In this document: one piece after another, positions 48,960 to 61,480 of the stretch | Layout of the letters: every line of letters begins with the position of its first letter | Numbering within the stretch: position 1 is the stretch's first letter | From: Formicarius rufipectus | Lineage: Eukaryota > Chordata > Aves > Passeriformes > Formicariidae | NCBI GenBank assembly: GCA_013399695.1 | Contig: VXAU01000943.1 | Span: 1,043,667-1,107,666, forward strand | Length of the DNA stretch: 64,000 nt | Direction of reading: 5' to 3' | The notes under the pieces: model-generated | What the model saw: the letters and a program-made list of their open reading frames with translations, nothing else | Databases searched by the model: none | What the model was told of the DNA's origin: nothing | Translations under genes and position numbers: made by a program

Positions 48960-51799
48960 CAACTGAAAACTGTTTCATACTGAGCATTTCTGAAAATTGT
49001 TACAGGGTACATTGTTTCAAACAGACAAATTTCTCTGCTGAAAAGAAATATGATTTGTGCAGCTTTGTAGTCTGGTAGTGTAAATCAAGATAGTTGCAAA
49101 ATCTGGTCTATCAAAACAGTATTAAAAGATGGAAGTTCGTTTCTTTCTGGAAAACATATGCTGTCCTTTGTTTACAACTAAAACTGCAGTTAAATTCACT
49201 GTGAAGACAATGTGTAACAGTTCAGTCATATTCCCCTCCTAGTAAAAGCAGACCTTGCAGTACCTGATCTTCTATAGGAAAACATAGGGACATGCTTCCC
49301 CTTATGTTACTCTGAGATATTTAAATTTATGTAAAGCTGTTTGTGACAACTGTCAATGGTTTCCTGGAGCTGGTACCCATTGTATCAGTCAGAGAATAAC
49401 ATTCCTATGGCAACTGTCTCATCACATTTCAAAAAATGGATGAACAAGAAGCATTCACCACCTTCTATGTTTTCCATTCCCTCAGTAGTCTTATCTTTCC
49501 GTTTACTCAGCTCTTTATGGCCCAGATAAGGAAGACAGCAATTCTCAGTAAAGCTCCATAGACATTGCTGGCTGCTTGGCCCTTTGGTTGCTAAAGCTCT
49601 GAACTGATGCTGCCAAGAGATCTGTGTTAATATTCCTCCCCCTCCTACTGACCCACAGCAATGCACAGCCAGCTACAACTTTAAGTCTTCCCATTTCCCT
49701 AGCACATTAGGCTGCCAAGGAGGTCCAGTTTATCTCTGCCAGAAGTAGATTTGGCCACTGCTGCTCTGGGCCAGCTGCTACCAACCACCAGCTGTACAGG
49801 GGCAGGAATTCTGTATCTCATCCCAGCGCAGGTGCTGCCATCATCCCTGCCCTGACAGACACAGCCCAGCAGTCCTCTGACTTCCCAGTCCAGCTCAGTT
49901 CCTTTTCTTTACCCTCAAGGCAGCATTAATCACACTTCTTCCCACGCTTCAGAGGAGACCTGAGCCTTCTCTGTGATGCCATATGAGCAGCTTGTCCATT
50001 TCTGAATCACACTTTTACCCCAGAGGCCGAGAGAGGCATCATTCACATTTGCTCTGATCTTCTAAATGCTTCTCTATAATGCATCTCATATAACATAGAA
50101 GTTGCTGTATGAGATGTGTACTTTGAACACCAAGAGGAGCTAGGGAAGAAATATGTATCAGTAGCATCCACTGGGAGACTGGCCTTCATCCTGCAGGCTT
50201 CATCCTGCATGCCCCTCTGCTTGCTGAGACTGCTACGATCTCAATGCAGAGCAGAGCTGCTCTGATTTTCTGAGGAAGAAATGTAATGGTTATTCTTAAC
50301 GAGTAGTTCTCTGAAGAAGGAAGAGACTTGGAAATCTCTCTTTTCTTTCTAAAGTGGCCACTTTGATATCCCTGAAGAAAGACAACTATTAAAAAGCATC
50401 ATGTGCATATGCTTCACTCCCCTTTGAAAAGGACGATAAACAGCTACATCTCATTCTGCACCTCAAAGTGGCTATCACGGAAAAGACAGGGAAGGAGCAT
50501 GATTTAACCATTTTTACTTTCAAGGTCTTTTTTGAAAGATGTTCAAACTTTTACCATTTTCAAGACTGAAACCTGTCAGTCACAACCCCCACGTTTCTTT
50601 ATGCTTTGTTCAAAACACAAAATACATGATTTCTTCTGTTAAGGAGCTTTTGCAAACCCTTCAAAGAAAGAGCAAGTTCTACCTTATTTCCCCTTTTCTT
50701 TTGTTCATCAATATGCTCAGACAGACAAATACTGCGCTGACCTGCTGTAAACATGAACATTCATTGGGATGGAGTTTGCTTTTTCACACTTGCTTCTCTG
50801 TCCCAACCACCTCAGATCATGAACAAGAAGAATCCAGAACAAAATTGCACCAAGCAGAAACTGATAGTCCTTCCCAAGCAAAATTTCTTCCTAAGCATGT
50901 TGATATTTTTGAGATGCAGAACTAGCACTGTTATATTGCAACTGGGCTCATATATACATCGTCCTGCTGCTACAACCCTGTGCAGTCAGGATGTGAACTC
51001 TCAATCTTCAGCAAATGTACAAAAAAAATGTGCCTATAATCAGTTTACTATGTACCACATGAATTCTATTATCAGCTTTGCACACTGTATTTGTACTTGA
51101 CTCGGCTTATTACTGAAAATGTCATTTAAAAAAAGAGTTGTTTTAAACATTTCCATTAGACACCTAATGGATCGCCTAAACAATTAGTCCACCAAGTTAA
51201 AAAAAAAAAGTCATCAAACCAGTCAAACATGCTTGCTTAGCAGATTTCTCTCCTTATTTGTCCTTAAGGATCACTTCATATGTACACATGCAAGATCTTC
51301 TAAATAATCTTCCCCAATCACTTAGCATTAGCTGTATGCAAGGTTATATCACTGCATCAATGACATTGTCCATAGTTTCATACTCCCCACAAAAATTAAA
51401 GCAATAAGCCTTGCAATTGCAGCTTTAAAAATAGCTTTATATTTCTCACAAAAAAGCATTATTAAGAACATGCATAAAACATTTATTGTCGTTCTGTTAC
51501 TGTGTCGTGCTGCAGCATTATGTTAATCAGCTTTCTTGTACAAATGAGCTTTATATGATTCAAAACAGAGAGAATAATGCAACTGGAGAATTGATATTCT
51601 ATTAATGAACCAATATTATTGCAGAATTAAAAAGATTATTACAGAGATTGTTGCTCATCTGTGCAGCATTATAGTATCCCAGGTGGAATTCTAAAGGCAT
51701 GGATTGTTCTTCAAGGAAAAGGTCCAGAGAAGACCTTCATCATACTGTAGCTCTTAAAAAAAATCAGCAGAGAATTCACAGAAAACTTATATGACAAGG

Positions 51800-51835
51800 T
51801 TATATATATATATTCAAATAAATATATATATATAA
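51800..51835. repeat. AT-repeat hairpin
   Basis: A TTATATATATATATA arm and its complement flank an 8-base spacer, so the strand can fold into a perfect AT stem-loop. It is flanked by ordinary sequence. Such (AT)n inverted repeats are often length-variable. Confidence 0.9.
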
Positions 51836-54800
51836 ACTAAGGAAAATCAGCAAGACAATCCTGATGTTGTTTGAGATGATCCACTTAATTATTGGCTCCT
51901 GAGGGCAGGTAACTCCAGGATCATTTTGAATGAATCGGTTTGAGGAAGGCCAGAGTCCAGTCCTCAGGTACAAGAGGGTGGACAGTGATACTGTAAAATG
52001 GGAAACTCCCTATGTTTCCGGGTGCACAAGTCTTAGAAATCCCTGCCAGCCATCCTTTCTAAACACAAAATGACTGCACAGTAACTCCCAAAGTTCTCCT
52101 TCGCCATATACAATGTTGTCACTGCAATGCAGGAGCTTAAAGATGTATGGAGCAGCAATTTGAGAACTCTTATCAAATAGAAACACTCATTTGCATTACT
52201 TGATAATGAAGAAAAGCCTTTTGCTTACCAAGCTTATCAAAATTGCTATGATGCAGGATATATTTATGTCTCTCCTACTAAAACAATGCTTCCTATTAGC
52301 CTAGTAGTTGTAACCTTTAAAACCCAATCTCTAGGTCAAAAGAACGAGCAGAAAATTGCAGTAAGTTGCCAGGCAGTGCAACTGAATGAACAAGACAACC
52401 CTAATTGGATGATGAGGGGGTAAAAATTTGATAAGGTTTTTTGAAACAGATGTTTCTTCAACAGTGCCCCATTACACTGGTAAAATGGTTAATGTAATCT
52501 TGAACCTGACAAGAAAAGCATGTCAGTTGGACATTTCCTGCAGAGAAAGTTATAAAATATTTCTGTCTGAAGAACAAACTTACATAAAACATTGCTTGAC
52601 TTCATTAATTTTACACTGATTCAAGAAAAAAACCACTCAACTGATCTGAAAAGACCAGGAACCAGTCTAGCAGCATACTTTGCCAGAAGTAGCTTTCGAT
52701 AATTGCTCAACTACAGAAAAATAAGAACAAACATGACTTCAAATACAGATTAAGCAGCAAAATCCCTTGAAGCCTATTGCAAGCAGCAGCACATTAGATC
52801 AGCTGGGCCATAAAGAGAGTGAAAGACACTGTGTACCAGCTTCCCATGGCAGCATCACTCGGAACTGCCATTTTAAAATAATGGCCCAAAGGAGCTCTTC
52901 CAAGTTTTTCATGAATCACTTAGGAGGAAGGATGTGAGAGTTACTGGAAATGACTCCCAATAGCATCAGTGTGGGAAGAGTGAGGTAACCAAAACCCACG
53001 GGAGAGGGTAGCTCTGAGCCTGCCTTGTTAAAGCTTCCTGACACAAAACACCATCCTGGGGAGTGTGGGCAGGGACATGCTGACATCAGTGCAGAAAGAG
53101 CAAGGGCCTCCTTGTTGCACCTCACCTAGCCCAGGGCAGGCTGGAATACATGAGCTAGGAAGACCAAGCCACCATGGAAGGTGGAGGACCACAGGAAGAG
53201 CTGCTGGGAGGAGATTCATCACTCCCCTCGATCTCTGCCAGCTTTGTCAAGGGTCCATGGCATGCGCTAAATTCCCTGAATTCCCACCAGCAATGCAGGA
53301 ATTCGTAAAGGGTGATTTTCTTTAAATCAGCCCCCCAACCCAAGTGACCAGCTCAGGCAGCATCTTTGGCTCCAGGTGTCCCTTTCAGGCTATTCTGGTT
53401 CTTCACAAAACCCTACATCTTCTCCTGCTACCACACTATGTCCCACCTCCCCTCGCACTGAGTGCTACTAGGAAAGATACCTATTCCTTTCTTCTGGGGT
53501 GTTTGTTTAGATGGGGTTCTTTCTGTGTGTAGACACACATACATATGTTTAGACACATTCTTCAATGCTGCATACACATACTGTGTTTACATATACACAC
53601 ATACTTCAAAACTACAAGCAAACACTTTGCAGGTAAAGTTCTCTGCCTTCAAATGCCAAGGTCTCCCTAGTTATCCAAATATTCACACATCACCTGAAAT
53701 TTCCTTTGAGAGAAATTTCTTTTATCCTTGAGGAAATTTATTAAAATGATGAGACTTTTCATTAGGACACTTTCTAATTAAGCTACCCATCTTTAAGGCT
53801 TTGGCCTTCTAAGACTTATTGTTCTTCACACAAGATGAGATGGCACTCAAAATTCATTGTCTTCAGTGAGATACACATTGGTTTCAAAAAGATATATTTA
53901 GCATCTTGCAATTCCATGACCTTGAAGTTAGAAATGCTTTTATAGTTCAGTATAGGAAAATAGCGAGTTTCTGCTACGTTAGACACAGACCCTCAACACA
54001 TCCCCATGTCTAAGGTATGTTTTAAAAAGGTATCAGTTCCTTGAGATTTTAATTATATTGTTGCAGACTCACTAGAAGTTCTTTAGGTCCATAAACTTGG
54101 CCATTACCTCATATCTGATATTTCCATATAGTCATTTATGAGAAACTGATTATTACCAATAGGAAAAAATCCAATATATGTCACCATAAAGTATTTTCCA
54201 ACTAGAAGAGACAAGGAAAAGGAAATTTTTAATGCCAAAAGTATTACAGAAAAGCACTTTCCTTATAAGCAAAGAGTTACACAGAAAGGCTGAAATAAGA
54301 TGAAACCTAAGTCTGCTATGGCTTCTCCACTGAATTCCCTTTTACAAGGGTGTAAAGACAGCTGGTGAACCCCTATGAGATGAATTCCCCAAGAGAAGAG
54401 ATCTCAATATTAACATTACTACAAGCATTCCCTGCTCTGTTGGTTATCTTCATTGATGAGCCATTGCAGTTCTCACAAAAACATGGATTTTATGCACTTC
54501 TACAGCCTTCCTGGACTACTGTGTAACACCACTGTGGACAGGACAAATGTTCTGCTTGTAAATCTATCTGTCAGCTTTCTGTGATTGGTATCTTGGCTAG
54601 GATCCACTTCCTTTAGCTCCAGAGGTCCACACTGCAGACTTCTGAGTTAGCCTTCCTAGGCTTCTTTTATAATCAGTGGGGAGAAATAAGTACCTCCAGG
54701 TAGAATTCATCAGACTCAACTGGAACAGCTACATCAGGATGAGAATAGTTGTACCTTAGAGATGACTGCTTCCCTGCATAGGGTGACAATTAAGGATTAG

Positions 54801-56663
54801 ATGGTTGCATTTAGTCGGTTTAAAACACAAATGGTGGGATTTAAATGTTGTTTTTCCCCCAATGCAGAGGATGACACACAGGCTACATGGTCATAAAGGG
54901 AAGCCATACACAATAACATGCCCAGAAAGTTCCTCTCTGAAGAGCTACTCTCCTTTTGAGAGTACAGACTCAACATTTCCTAGCAGAAGGGAATCATCAG
55001 TTTATTCTAATTAACATGGCTAAACATGTGTACTCAAATGAAATTCCTCCATTTTTCACCCTTCTGTTCTGTAATTGGACAGAATACTTCATGCTCTTAG
55101 GTACTTACTTCAATCCAAAACACTCTCTGAATAGCACTTGTAGCTATTTGTTTTGTCTTAATTTACTTCTAGCTTGCTCTCTAATGTTCCAGCATGGTAC
55201 CTTTTTAATTCAGAACACAGCAGAAGGCCCTCCTGTGAGCAGAGCTTCTCAGAGCTTTGCCACAGGGCTTTCAAATCACAGTGTACTGAGGAAGAGGCAA
55301 GGGGAAGACAAACACCACCTCCAGCCATGCCAGAGGTGCACAAGGCAGTTGTCACTCCCACCCACCTCCTGAGTGATTGTATTTCATCCTTTTGACCACT
55401 ACAGACAAGGGGACAGGGAGCTGGCTGAAGTTTGTCCCTTTGGGACTTATCATATGGGTAGTTGCTAGGGACAGCTTTTAAATGGCAGTTTCTCAGAGGG
55501 AACACAGCTTTGGAAATTAGCTGACTTTCCCAGTTCCCAAGTCCATTGTATTTAGTGAGATTAGCACAAAGATCCAGCTAGGTTTTATTTTGTCCATAAC
55601 ATTTGAGAAAGGTATCTTTGTGTAACAATAAACAGTGACTGTGGACCTTCCTCCACTATCAGGAACTTAGACTTAGGGATAGCTTTCTCCAACAGAAAAA
55701 AAATATTCTTGCAATTACTTTTAATCCTTTATCTAGCTTCTGCTAAGAAAAGATAGGCTTACTCAGTGTAAAACATGAAGGTAAAGCTCAGCATAAGAGA
55801 GAACAATGACAATATTAAGTGTGCTTTAAGACAGCCTACCAACAACATAGGTTGCTCCAACTCTCCTTCCTGAACTTTGTGCGCATAGTTTGCTTCCAGG
55901 GTTGCCAAGTGCATTAAGGATAATGCCAGACCCCTTTGTGGCTCACATGTAAGCCTATGGCTAAGGCAATCTGCCCCAGAGCAACCCTGGTGATGCCCCA
56001 TCTGGTGTTGGGTTATTTGCCATCCTTGGCAGAAAAGCTCTTTTCTGGTCCTGTTGCTTTCAAACAATACCTCTTACTAACTGCACTGAAGTCAGATGTG
56101 TCACACTTCAGCCATCTGAAATGGAAAAGAGATCAACTTTCAAGTTAAGCACCAAGTTAACTTGAAAAGAAGGAGAGCACGGTCCTTTAACACACAGTTC
56201 TTTTCAGCTGCATGCTGGTTTCTGGAAAAATTGTCTTACTAGAGAAAATAAGACTTGGAGACAAATACTGCAAAAATTATTCTTTGTGGATTTGTGGATA
56301 CATCCTTGAGCTACATCTCTTTATGTAAGTGATCTTCAACTTGCTCCTCTACCTTAGCTGCAAGAAAACCCAAGGACCTCCTTGTGTCCTGTCCTGAAAC
56401 ACATTAAGGAGTACTTAAAGAATTTTTCCACTGCCTTTATTTGGAGAGAAGTTTACGACTTCTGACCAGCTAAAATGTCTTTAAATTATTTATACTTTGT
56501 TCCTTTGTTCACTAACAAGTAAGAAAATTACTGCAGCCTTATAAAAGTCATGACGAACATTTTGATTTGCCATGTCTGAATCCGCAACCTTAGAAGTTTA
56601 AGGCACTTATACTCAGATAGCATTTCCTGGGAGGAGACACTGCTTGGCAAGGGTGATTGTGAT

Positions 56664-56701
56664 GGATCAGTTAACAGGTTCAGGATCAGTTAACAGGTTC
56701 A
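56664..56701 (+). repeat. Tandem duplication, 2 x 19 bp
   Basis: GGATCAGTTAACAGGTTCA occurs twice without spacer and without mismatch, which indicates recent local duplication. Each unit contains the palindrome GTTAAC. Confidence 0.97.
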
Positions 56702-59453
56702 GCATTTGATTTCAACTCACCCTGTACATTCATCAGGGCTCCCAAGCACTTGTGCTATAGGAAAGCAGGCATTCTCTAACTGCTTGAACAGATGCCTGGA
56801 AAACAAAGTAATTGCACCCTAACTCTTGCTTGCAGCTTCAAAAACTCATCTACGGTTCCACACCTGGGTGAAATCATAATTGCTTCAAGATAAAAAATAA
56901 AAAAAAAAATAATTATATGTGAAGTACCACTAAAAACCATATGTTATTCTTAATAGTAAGCTCCTTGTCTAAACTAGCTTTTTAGCTCCTAGATGCCTAT
57001 TATGGTTCCACACAGTTCTCCAGGCTTAATAAGTCACCCAGTGTTTTCAGTATTCCCCCTTACAGGCTCACACTGTACTTTCTCCATCAGAAGTAGTCTT
57101 TGAGAAGTTCAAGCAAGGGCTAACAAAGTCATCTGTAACCTTTTTGAGCGCTTAGGCTGAATTTCTACCTTACAGATCAGAAGCACTGGACCTGAAAAGT
57201 AAGTCTCCTACCCAGGAGATGCATCAGGAATGATTTGCTGCTGGGTTTTCTGCTGCAGAACTAATGGACAGTGCTCATTGCTCAGCCTGCTTGTAGGCTG
57301 TACAGAGATCGGCAGGGGAAATGCAACCAACTCTGGCTGCTGCCAATTGGTATGGATTGGGAAAGACAGCCAAATGGGAGCATTTGGTCAAATTGCACAG
57401 AAGGGCATTCTAAAAGCTGTATGGAACAGAGATCTGAGCTTGACTTGTCCTCAAGACACTTTTGCCTCTAGAGAAAAAGTAAAGTACTTATTCTACTGCT
57501 CCTGGGGCATTAAGTCATTTTTTTACATTGGTTTGCAGCTAAAGTAAAAGGCAAAAACTTGTCTTTGATTTCACTACTGTATTATTTCTAGTGTATGAGG
57601 AAGAAAATGGGGCATCAGGAAATATTCAACTTCTCTCCTTAATTACCGACACTCCATTGCTAGTATCATCAAATATCTGAATGGTTAATTTAAATTTAAA
57701 AATTATTGTTGACTATCCAGATGTCCAAACACACAAAAAATGGATAATTATGGTTGTATGTATGTGAGCTTTCAATTGCCATTCATTATTACTATCATGA
57801 TTTTCTGTACTGGGCTACATCTTTTTAGAGGTGGTTTATTTCCTTAACTGCATATGAGTGGGTAGGATTATTGCAGTAGTGCAAAAAGAAATGAGGGCAC
57901 CTTTAAGTCTTAAAATTGAAAATACAATTGAACAGATAAATATAGTCCCTGACACACTGTTTGCAATATAGTAGGATAAAGGAAATGTTATTAAACTATA
58001 CTTAGTTCTTTTTAATCTCTACAGTTTCAGATACTTAAGAATAACTTATTTCTTAAGGTTGAGACTCATTTGATTCAAATATTTAAGCAAGATGAAACGT
58101 TCTTTAAAGATATGCAAGAAGTCACTCAGATGTTAAAAGGCTTTCTCAAGAAATTGGTACATGACATTCTTTATCCTGTTTCATAGGGAACTGGAGATCT
58201 TTGTGAGCTCTTCTCTAGTCATAAACAGATCTTTAGGAAAAGAAAGTAGTTGAATCTATGCATTTGGGCTAAAGTTAATAAATATAGGCAGTCTTGGTTT
58301 CTGTCTTTTCAAACAACTCTCCTATATATGACTATACCATTAGCACTAAAAGCTTCTTTAGAGCAAATAAAACCTAATTTCTAACCTCACAAAACTAGGT
58401 CCAGAAGGCAGCATATGGGTTTCTCATCCCCTAACAACTAAATGTTAATTCTGCACATTAGGATATATATATATAGGAATAAAAATATCCTGATTGAACA
58501 AGACACAGGACTGGAACAAGCCTTTAATGTTCTGATCAAACGGCAGTAGACTTAAATGAAAAACAAAGGCTTGAAACAACAAGAATTGCTTAGGCTGACA
58601 TTTTTACTTTATACAGAACAAAGTTCCCACCCTCATCAGTCCCTTGTTTTGATAGATAAATGATCCAAATAGTGCTCTCTCAGGGGTTCCAAGCAACATT
58701 TGTGACATTCTTAAAGGCAGTTACTTTTTAAACTACCTGCTCTGAGACCACGTAGATAAATACTTAATTACACAGCTTCTGAAAACTTTTCAAAGGCAAT
58801 TGCCTTTCCTACCACACATCTTTTACTGGTTTTACATAACTGCTTCTAAAGTGCAAGTGCAGTAGTCATCATCTATGGCACACTGAGAATATTAAAAAAA
58901 TACCTATTCCCATATATAAGCCATTACAATCTATAACACCATTTTTCTTAAGCTGCAACACATGCAGATGAAGAAACCTGAATAAATAACTGCTGTTATT
59001 ACTGGTCTTGTAAGATGAAAGTAGCACTTACAGTTGCAGTTAAAAATCCAAATACTTCAGTTTCAGACTGGAAAATAACTTTGCTGTGCCACGGAGTCAA
59101 GCAAATTAACAACTTCCTATCACCACTTTCCTAAACTAATCTCTTCTCAACAATTGTGCTGCAGACTGTTGTTAGCACAATGACACAGCTCAGCTTCCTT
59201 CTCACCCACACAGAAACAAGAAAGCCCACTCACAGCAGTTCAATAAGAGGTCACATGTGTACATAAGAAGAGCCACCAAGAAACCAACTTCTTGCAATTT
59301 GAAAACTGGTCAATATCCTCCTCCTGGATATTCTGTAACAACTTTCACAAAAGATTCTGAATTACATTAGGATGAACAAAAATGCATTACTAAGTAACCA
59401 TCAAGCAGTTCTTATCTTAAAACCTATTAAGATTTACAGACCCCTAAGCCTTG

Positions 59454-59696
59454 ATCTTTACTTGGAAGCCCTATCTGCTTTAACATTTTTAACTTGAGGA
59501 TTTCAGGTTGAAAAGTTCCAACACCATCACTTGCAGTTCCCAGTCTGCTCTTACTTCATCTCTACTGCAGCATTACTATCCTTTCTGATATTTTAAATGG
59601 ATTGGTTTAGACCCATGCAAGCAATCACAATATTTTCCACCTCCAGAGAATTTATTCCAGTTGCTTTCCCCTCTCTGTTTCTGATAAAGCCATCTA
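59454..59696 (+). repeat. Left arm of a long inverted repeat (unknown 243-bp unit)
   Basis: These 243 bp are the reverse complement of 62,010-62,252, with 232 matches, 11 substitutions and no indel by hand alignment. Bases 59,523-59,662 are a perfect 140-bp match. The unit begins ATCTTTACTTGGAAG and ends GATAAAGCCATCTA, and is followed at once by an AT/A-rich tail (59,697-59,750). No canonical AATAAA precedes the tail. I recognise no LINE, SINE, LTR or gene family. Both copies share the same start, end and A-rich 3' flank, so an interspersed retro-element or two retrocopies of one transcript is a reasonable reading. An inverted segmental duplication is the alternative. A minus-strand ORF crossing this arm (59,576-59,797) is not considered a gene. 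Confidence 0.95.
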
Positions 59697-59750
59697 ATAT
59701 ATATATAAAAAAACAAAAAAACAAAAAAAAAAAAAAAACATAAAAACAAA
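59697..59750 (+). repeat. A-rich tail next to left arm
   Basis: A short (AT)n is followed by A-runs broken by single C or T. It directly abuts the 3' end of the 243-bp unit and is mirrored by the T-rich string at 61,995-62,006 beside the right arm. Confidence 0.9.
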
Positions 59751-61074
59751 GTGTTCAGCCAGCCATGGAAAAACATGAATGACACTGTCAGTGGCACAGG
59801 GCAAGGAGCCCTGGCTGGAGTACATCTATTTTTCTAGCTGTAAGGAATTTTCTGAGGGAAAAAGACTGATCAATACTTGCCTTGTGTTCAAAGCATCTGA
59901 TACATCTGATGAACAAACTCCCCTTACCATTTCATTGTCCAAATAAGAGGGGATGAGAGAAGAAGAAAAAAGGACCTGCTGTGTGTCTGACCACAGCACT
60001 GCTAATCGCAGTTCCCTGGGGCTTCAGCTATTCGCTGCACATTTGTTTCGGAGACCCAAATGTCTAATCATCACCTGTCTTTAAAAAGGTTTCCTCGAGC
60101 AAAGTGCAAGCATTTGACTGTGCTAACATCCATAAATACTGAGCATGGTTATTTCCGAGTTGCTCTGCAGCACGACTTCGTAGGGGTCACTCTGCATAAG
60201 GCAGCCTTTGATGAAATCAGATGTCTGTCATTAAACCAGCCCACACTCAGACCAAAGGAACCGTCTGCGGGTGGGCTGGTTACAGTTGGAAGCTGCAACA
60301 GGTTGTTTGAACTAGATACTTTCTAGCCTAAGTGCATTTTACACCTTACTTCAATCCTTCAATTACAGGACTATCCCCAGAGCTGACAGTTTTCAATACA
60401 CTTATGAAGCACAAGTACTGGAATGTCCATTTCACATATAGAGAACTTCAGTCATTCATTCACCCAAGATCTCCTAGTGCTGCATGAAACACTATTTCCT
60501 AGCAGTCACAAAGGAACTGAAGGTGCTCCACCACTCTGCTTGGCACCCGCTGCTGGGCATCACAGGGTGTGTAGGATTCTGGGCACGCAGGGGCAATGCC
60601 AAGGTGGCAGGGAGATACCCTGGTGGAGAAGAGAGAGACCAATTCAGAGAGGCATGAAGGTGCCAGCACATTTGCTTGATTTGTGTTGCCCTGCTCTGGC
60701 ATCCACGCCAGGGACCTTCCTAAGACAGGAGTTGATATTTGTGCCAAAACTAACCGAACAACAATCTCTAAACAGGTTCATCCGTTTCAGGAGCCTGAAG
60801 AGTGACACTTGGACAGCTCTGTAAATCAAGCAGCAAAGAGAGCAGCCAAGTTTGCTGTGTTGGGCAGAGGCAACTGCCCTTGTCCAGCACTATCCACACG
60901 AGCATCAGCCCCATCATTCTTGCTGGATGTTGCTCCAGAGGCAAGATTCACACAACAAATATAATTCCTTCTTTCCATCCAACTTCAACACTCACTACAG
61001 GAAAAGTAAATTACCTCTTAATTATCACAGAAGTCAGATACCAACATAAAAGCAGCAGTTATATATATATATTT
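59751..61074. other. Spacer between inverted arms, with a CpG-richer block
   Basis: No supported gene. By eye, 60,001-60,300 contains nine CpG dinucleotides, whereas the preceding 300 bases contain none. Two ORFs (60,060-60,326, 88 codons; 60,423-60,824, 133 codons) lack recognisable domains. The block could be regulatory, a younger unrecognised repeat, or an exon. Confidence 0.4.
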
Positions 61075-61209
61075 AAAAAACCAACCAAACAAAAAACCAA
61101 CCAAACAAAAAACCAACCAAACAAAAAACCAACCAAACAAAAAACCAACCAAACAAAAAACCAACCAAACAAAAAACCAACCAAACAAAAAACCAACCAA
61201 ACAAAAAAC
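61075..61209 (+). repeat. Minisatellite, 8 perfect copies of a 16-bp unit
   Basis: The motif CCAACCAAACAAAAAA starts at 61,081, 61,097, 61,113, 61,129, 61,145, 61,161, 61,177 and 61,193 without a mismatch, and is preceded by an extra A6. The period of 16 is not a multiple of 3, so all frames are cycled. This gives Lys/Gln/Asn/Pro-rich peptides on the + strand and Phe/Leu/Gly/Trp-rich ones on the minus strand, which are translation artefacts. Perfect homogeneity suggests a young, probably length-polymorphic array. It is not a CRISPR array: there are no spacers. Confidence 0.97.
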
Positions 61210-61390
61210 CTGCCAGGTATCCATTTATCTAAATTAAAATCTTTATCCATTTTAAGGTAATAAGGAGCATAAACCTACTGATCACATTAAATACAGCTGA
61301 AAAACATCTTACAGCAATACTTTTAATTATAACAAAAGGTTAAGATCCTGTGCCATATTTGGTGATTATAAGAAGTAGACAAATTTTATT

Positions 61391-61480
61391 TTGGCGGCTT
61401 GGTTTGTTGTGCTGGGTTTTTTGTTGGTTTCTGTTTGAGTGGGGTGGGGGTTTTGTCAGGGTTGGTTTTGTTTTGCTTCT
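61391..61480 (+). repeat. G/T-rich low-complexity tract
   Basis: About 90 bp dominated by G and T (GGTTTG, GGGTTTTTTG, GGGGTGGGGG motifs), with very few A. It accounts for the odd Trp/Phe/Gly-rich ORF at 61,350-61,595. Confidence 0.75.

Larger units (their letters stand above)
48509..59453. other. Unannotated DNA with small local duplications
   Basis: No supported gene. Contains a 2 x 33-bp tandem duplication (48,894-48,959), an AT hairpin (51,800-51,835), a 2 x 19-bp tandem duplication (56,664-56,701) and a short (AT)n near 58,463-58,475. The interval 49,690-49,980 is slightly richer in G and C. The interval about 51,470-51,690 has the homeodomain-site-rich look of some conserved non-coding elements, which cannot be tested here. 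Confidence 0.5.

Noticed and set aside
54956..55372. 138-codon + strand ORF with overlapping antisense ORFs
   Set aside because: No recognisable motif, no promoter or splice context, and open frames exist on both strands, as expected by chance in a slightly GC-richer stretch.
60423..60824. 133-codon + strand ORF with antisense partners
   Set aside because: The sequence is somewhat GC-richer, which lengthens frames on both strands. No family is recognised.
61075..61209. Regular repeats as a possible CRISPR array
   Set aside because: The units are directly adjacent with no spacers, and the surrounding DNA is eukaryotic.
61018..61250. Minus-strand Phe/Leu/Gly/Trp-rich ORFs that resemble membrane proteins
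   Set aside because: They are direct translations of the minisatellite complement. The apparent membrane segments are low-complexity artefacts.
60802..61260. 152-codon + strand ORF, longest in the window, Lys/Gln/Asn/Pro-rich second half
   Set aside because: The second half is the 16-bp minisatellite, whose unit lacks stop codons in every frame on both strands. The first half has no recognised domain.
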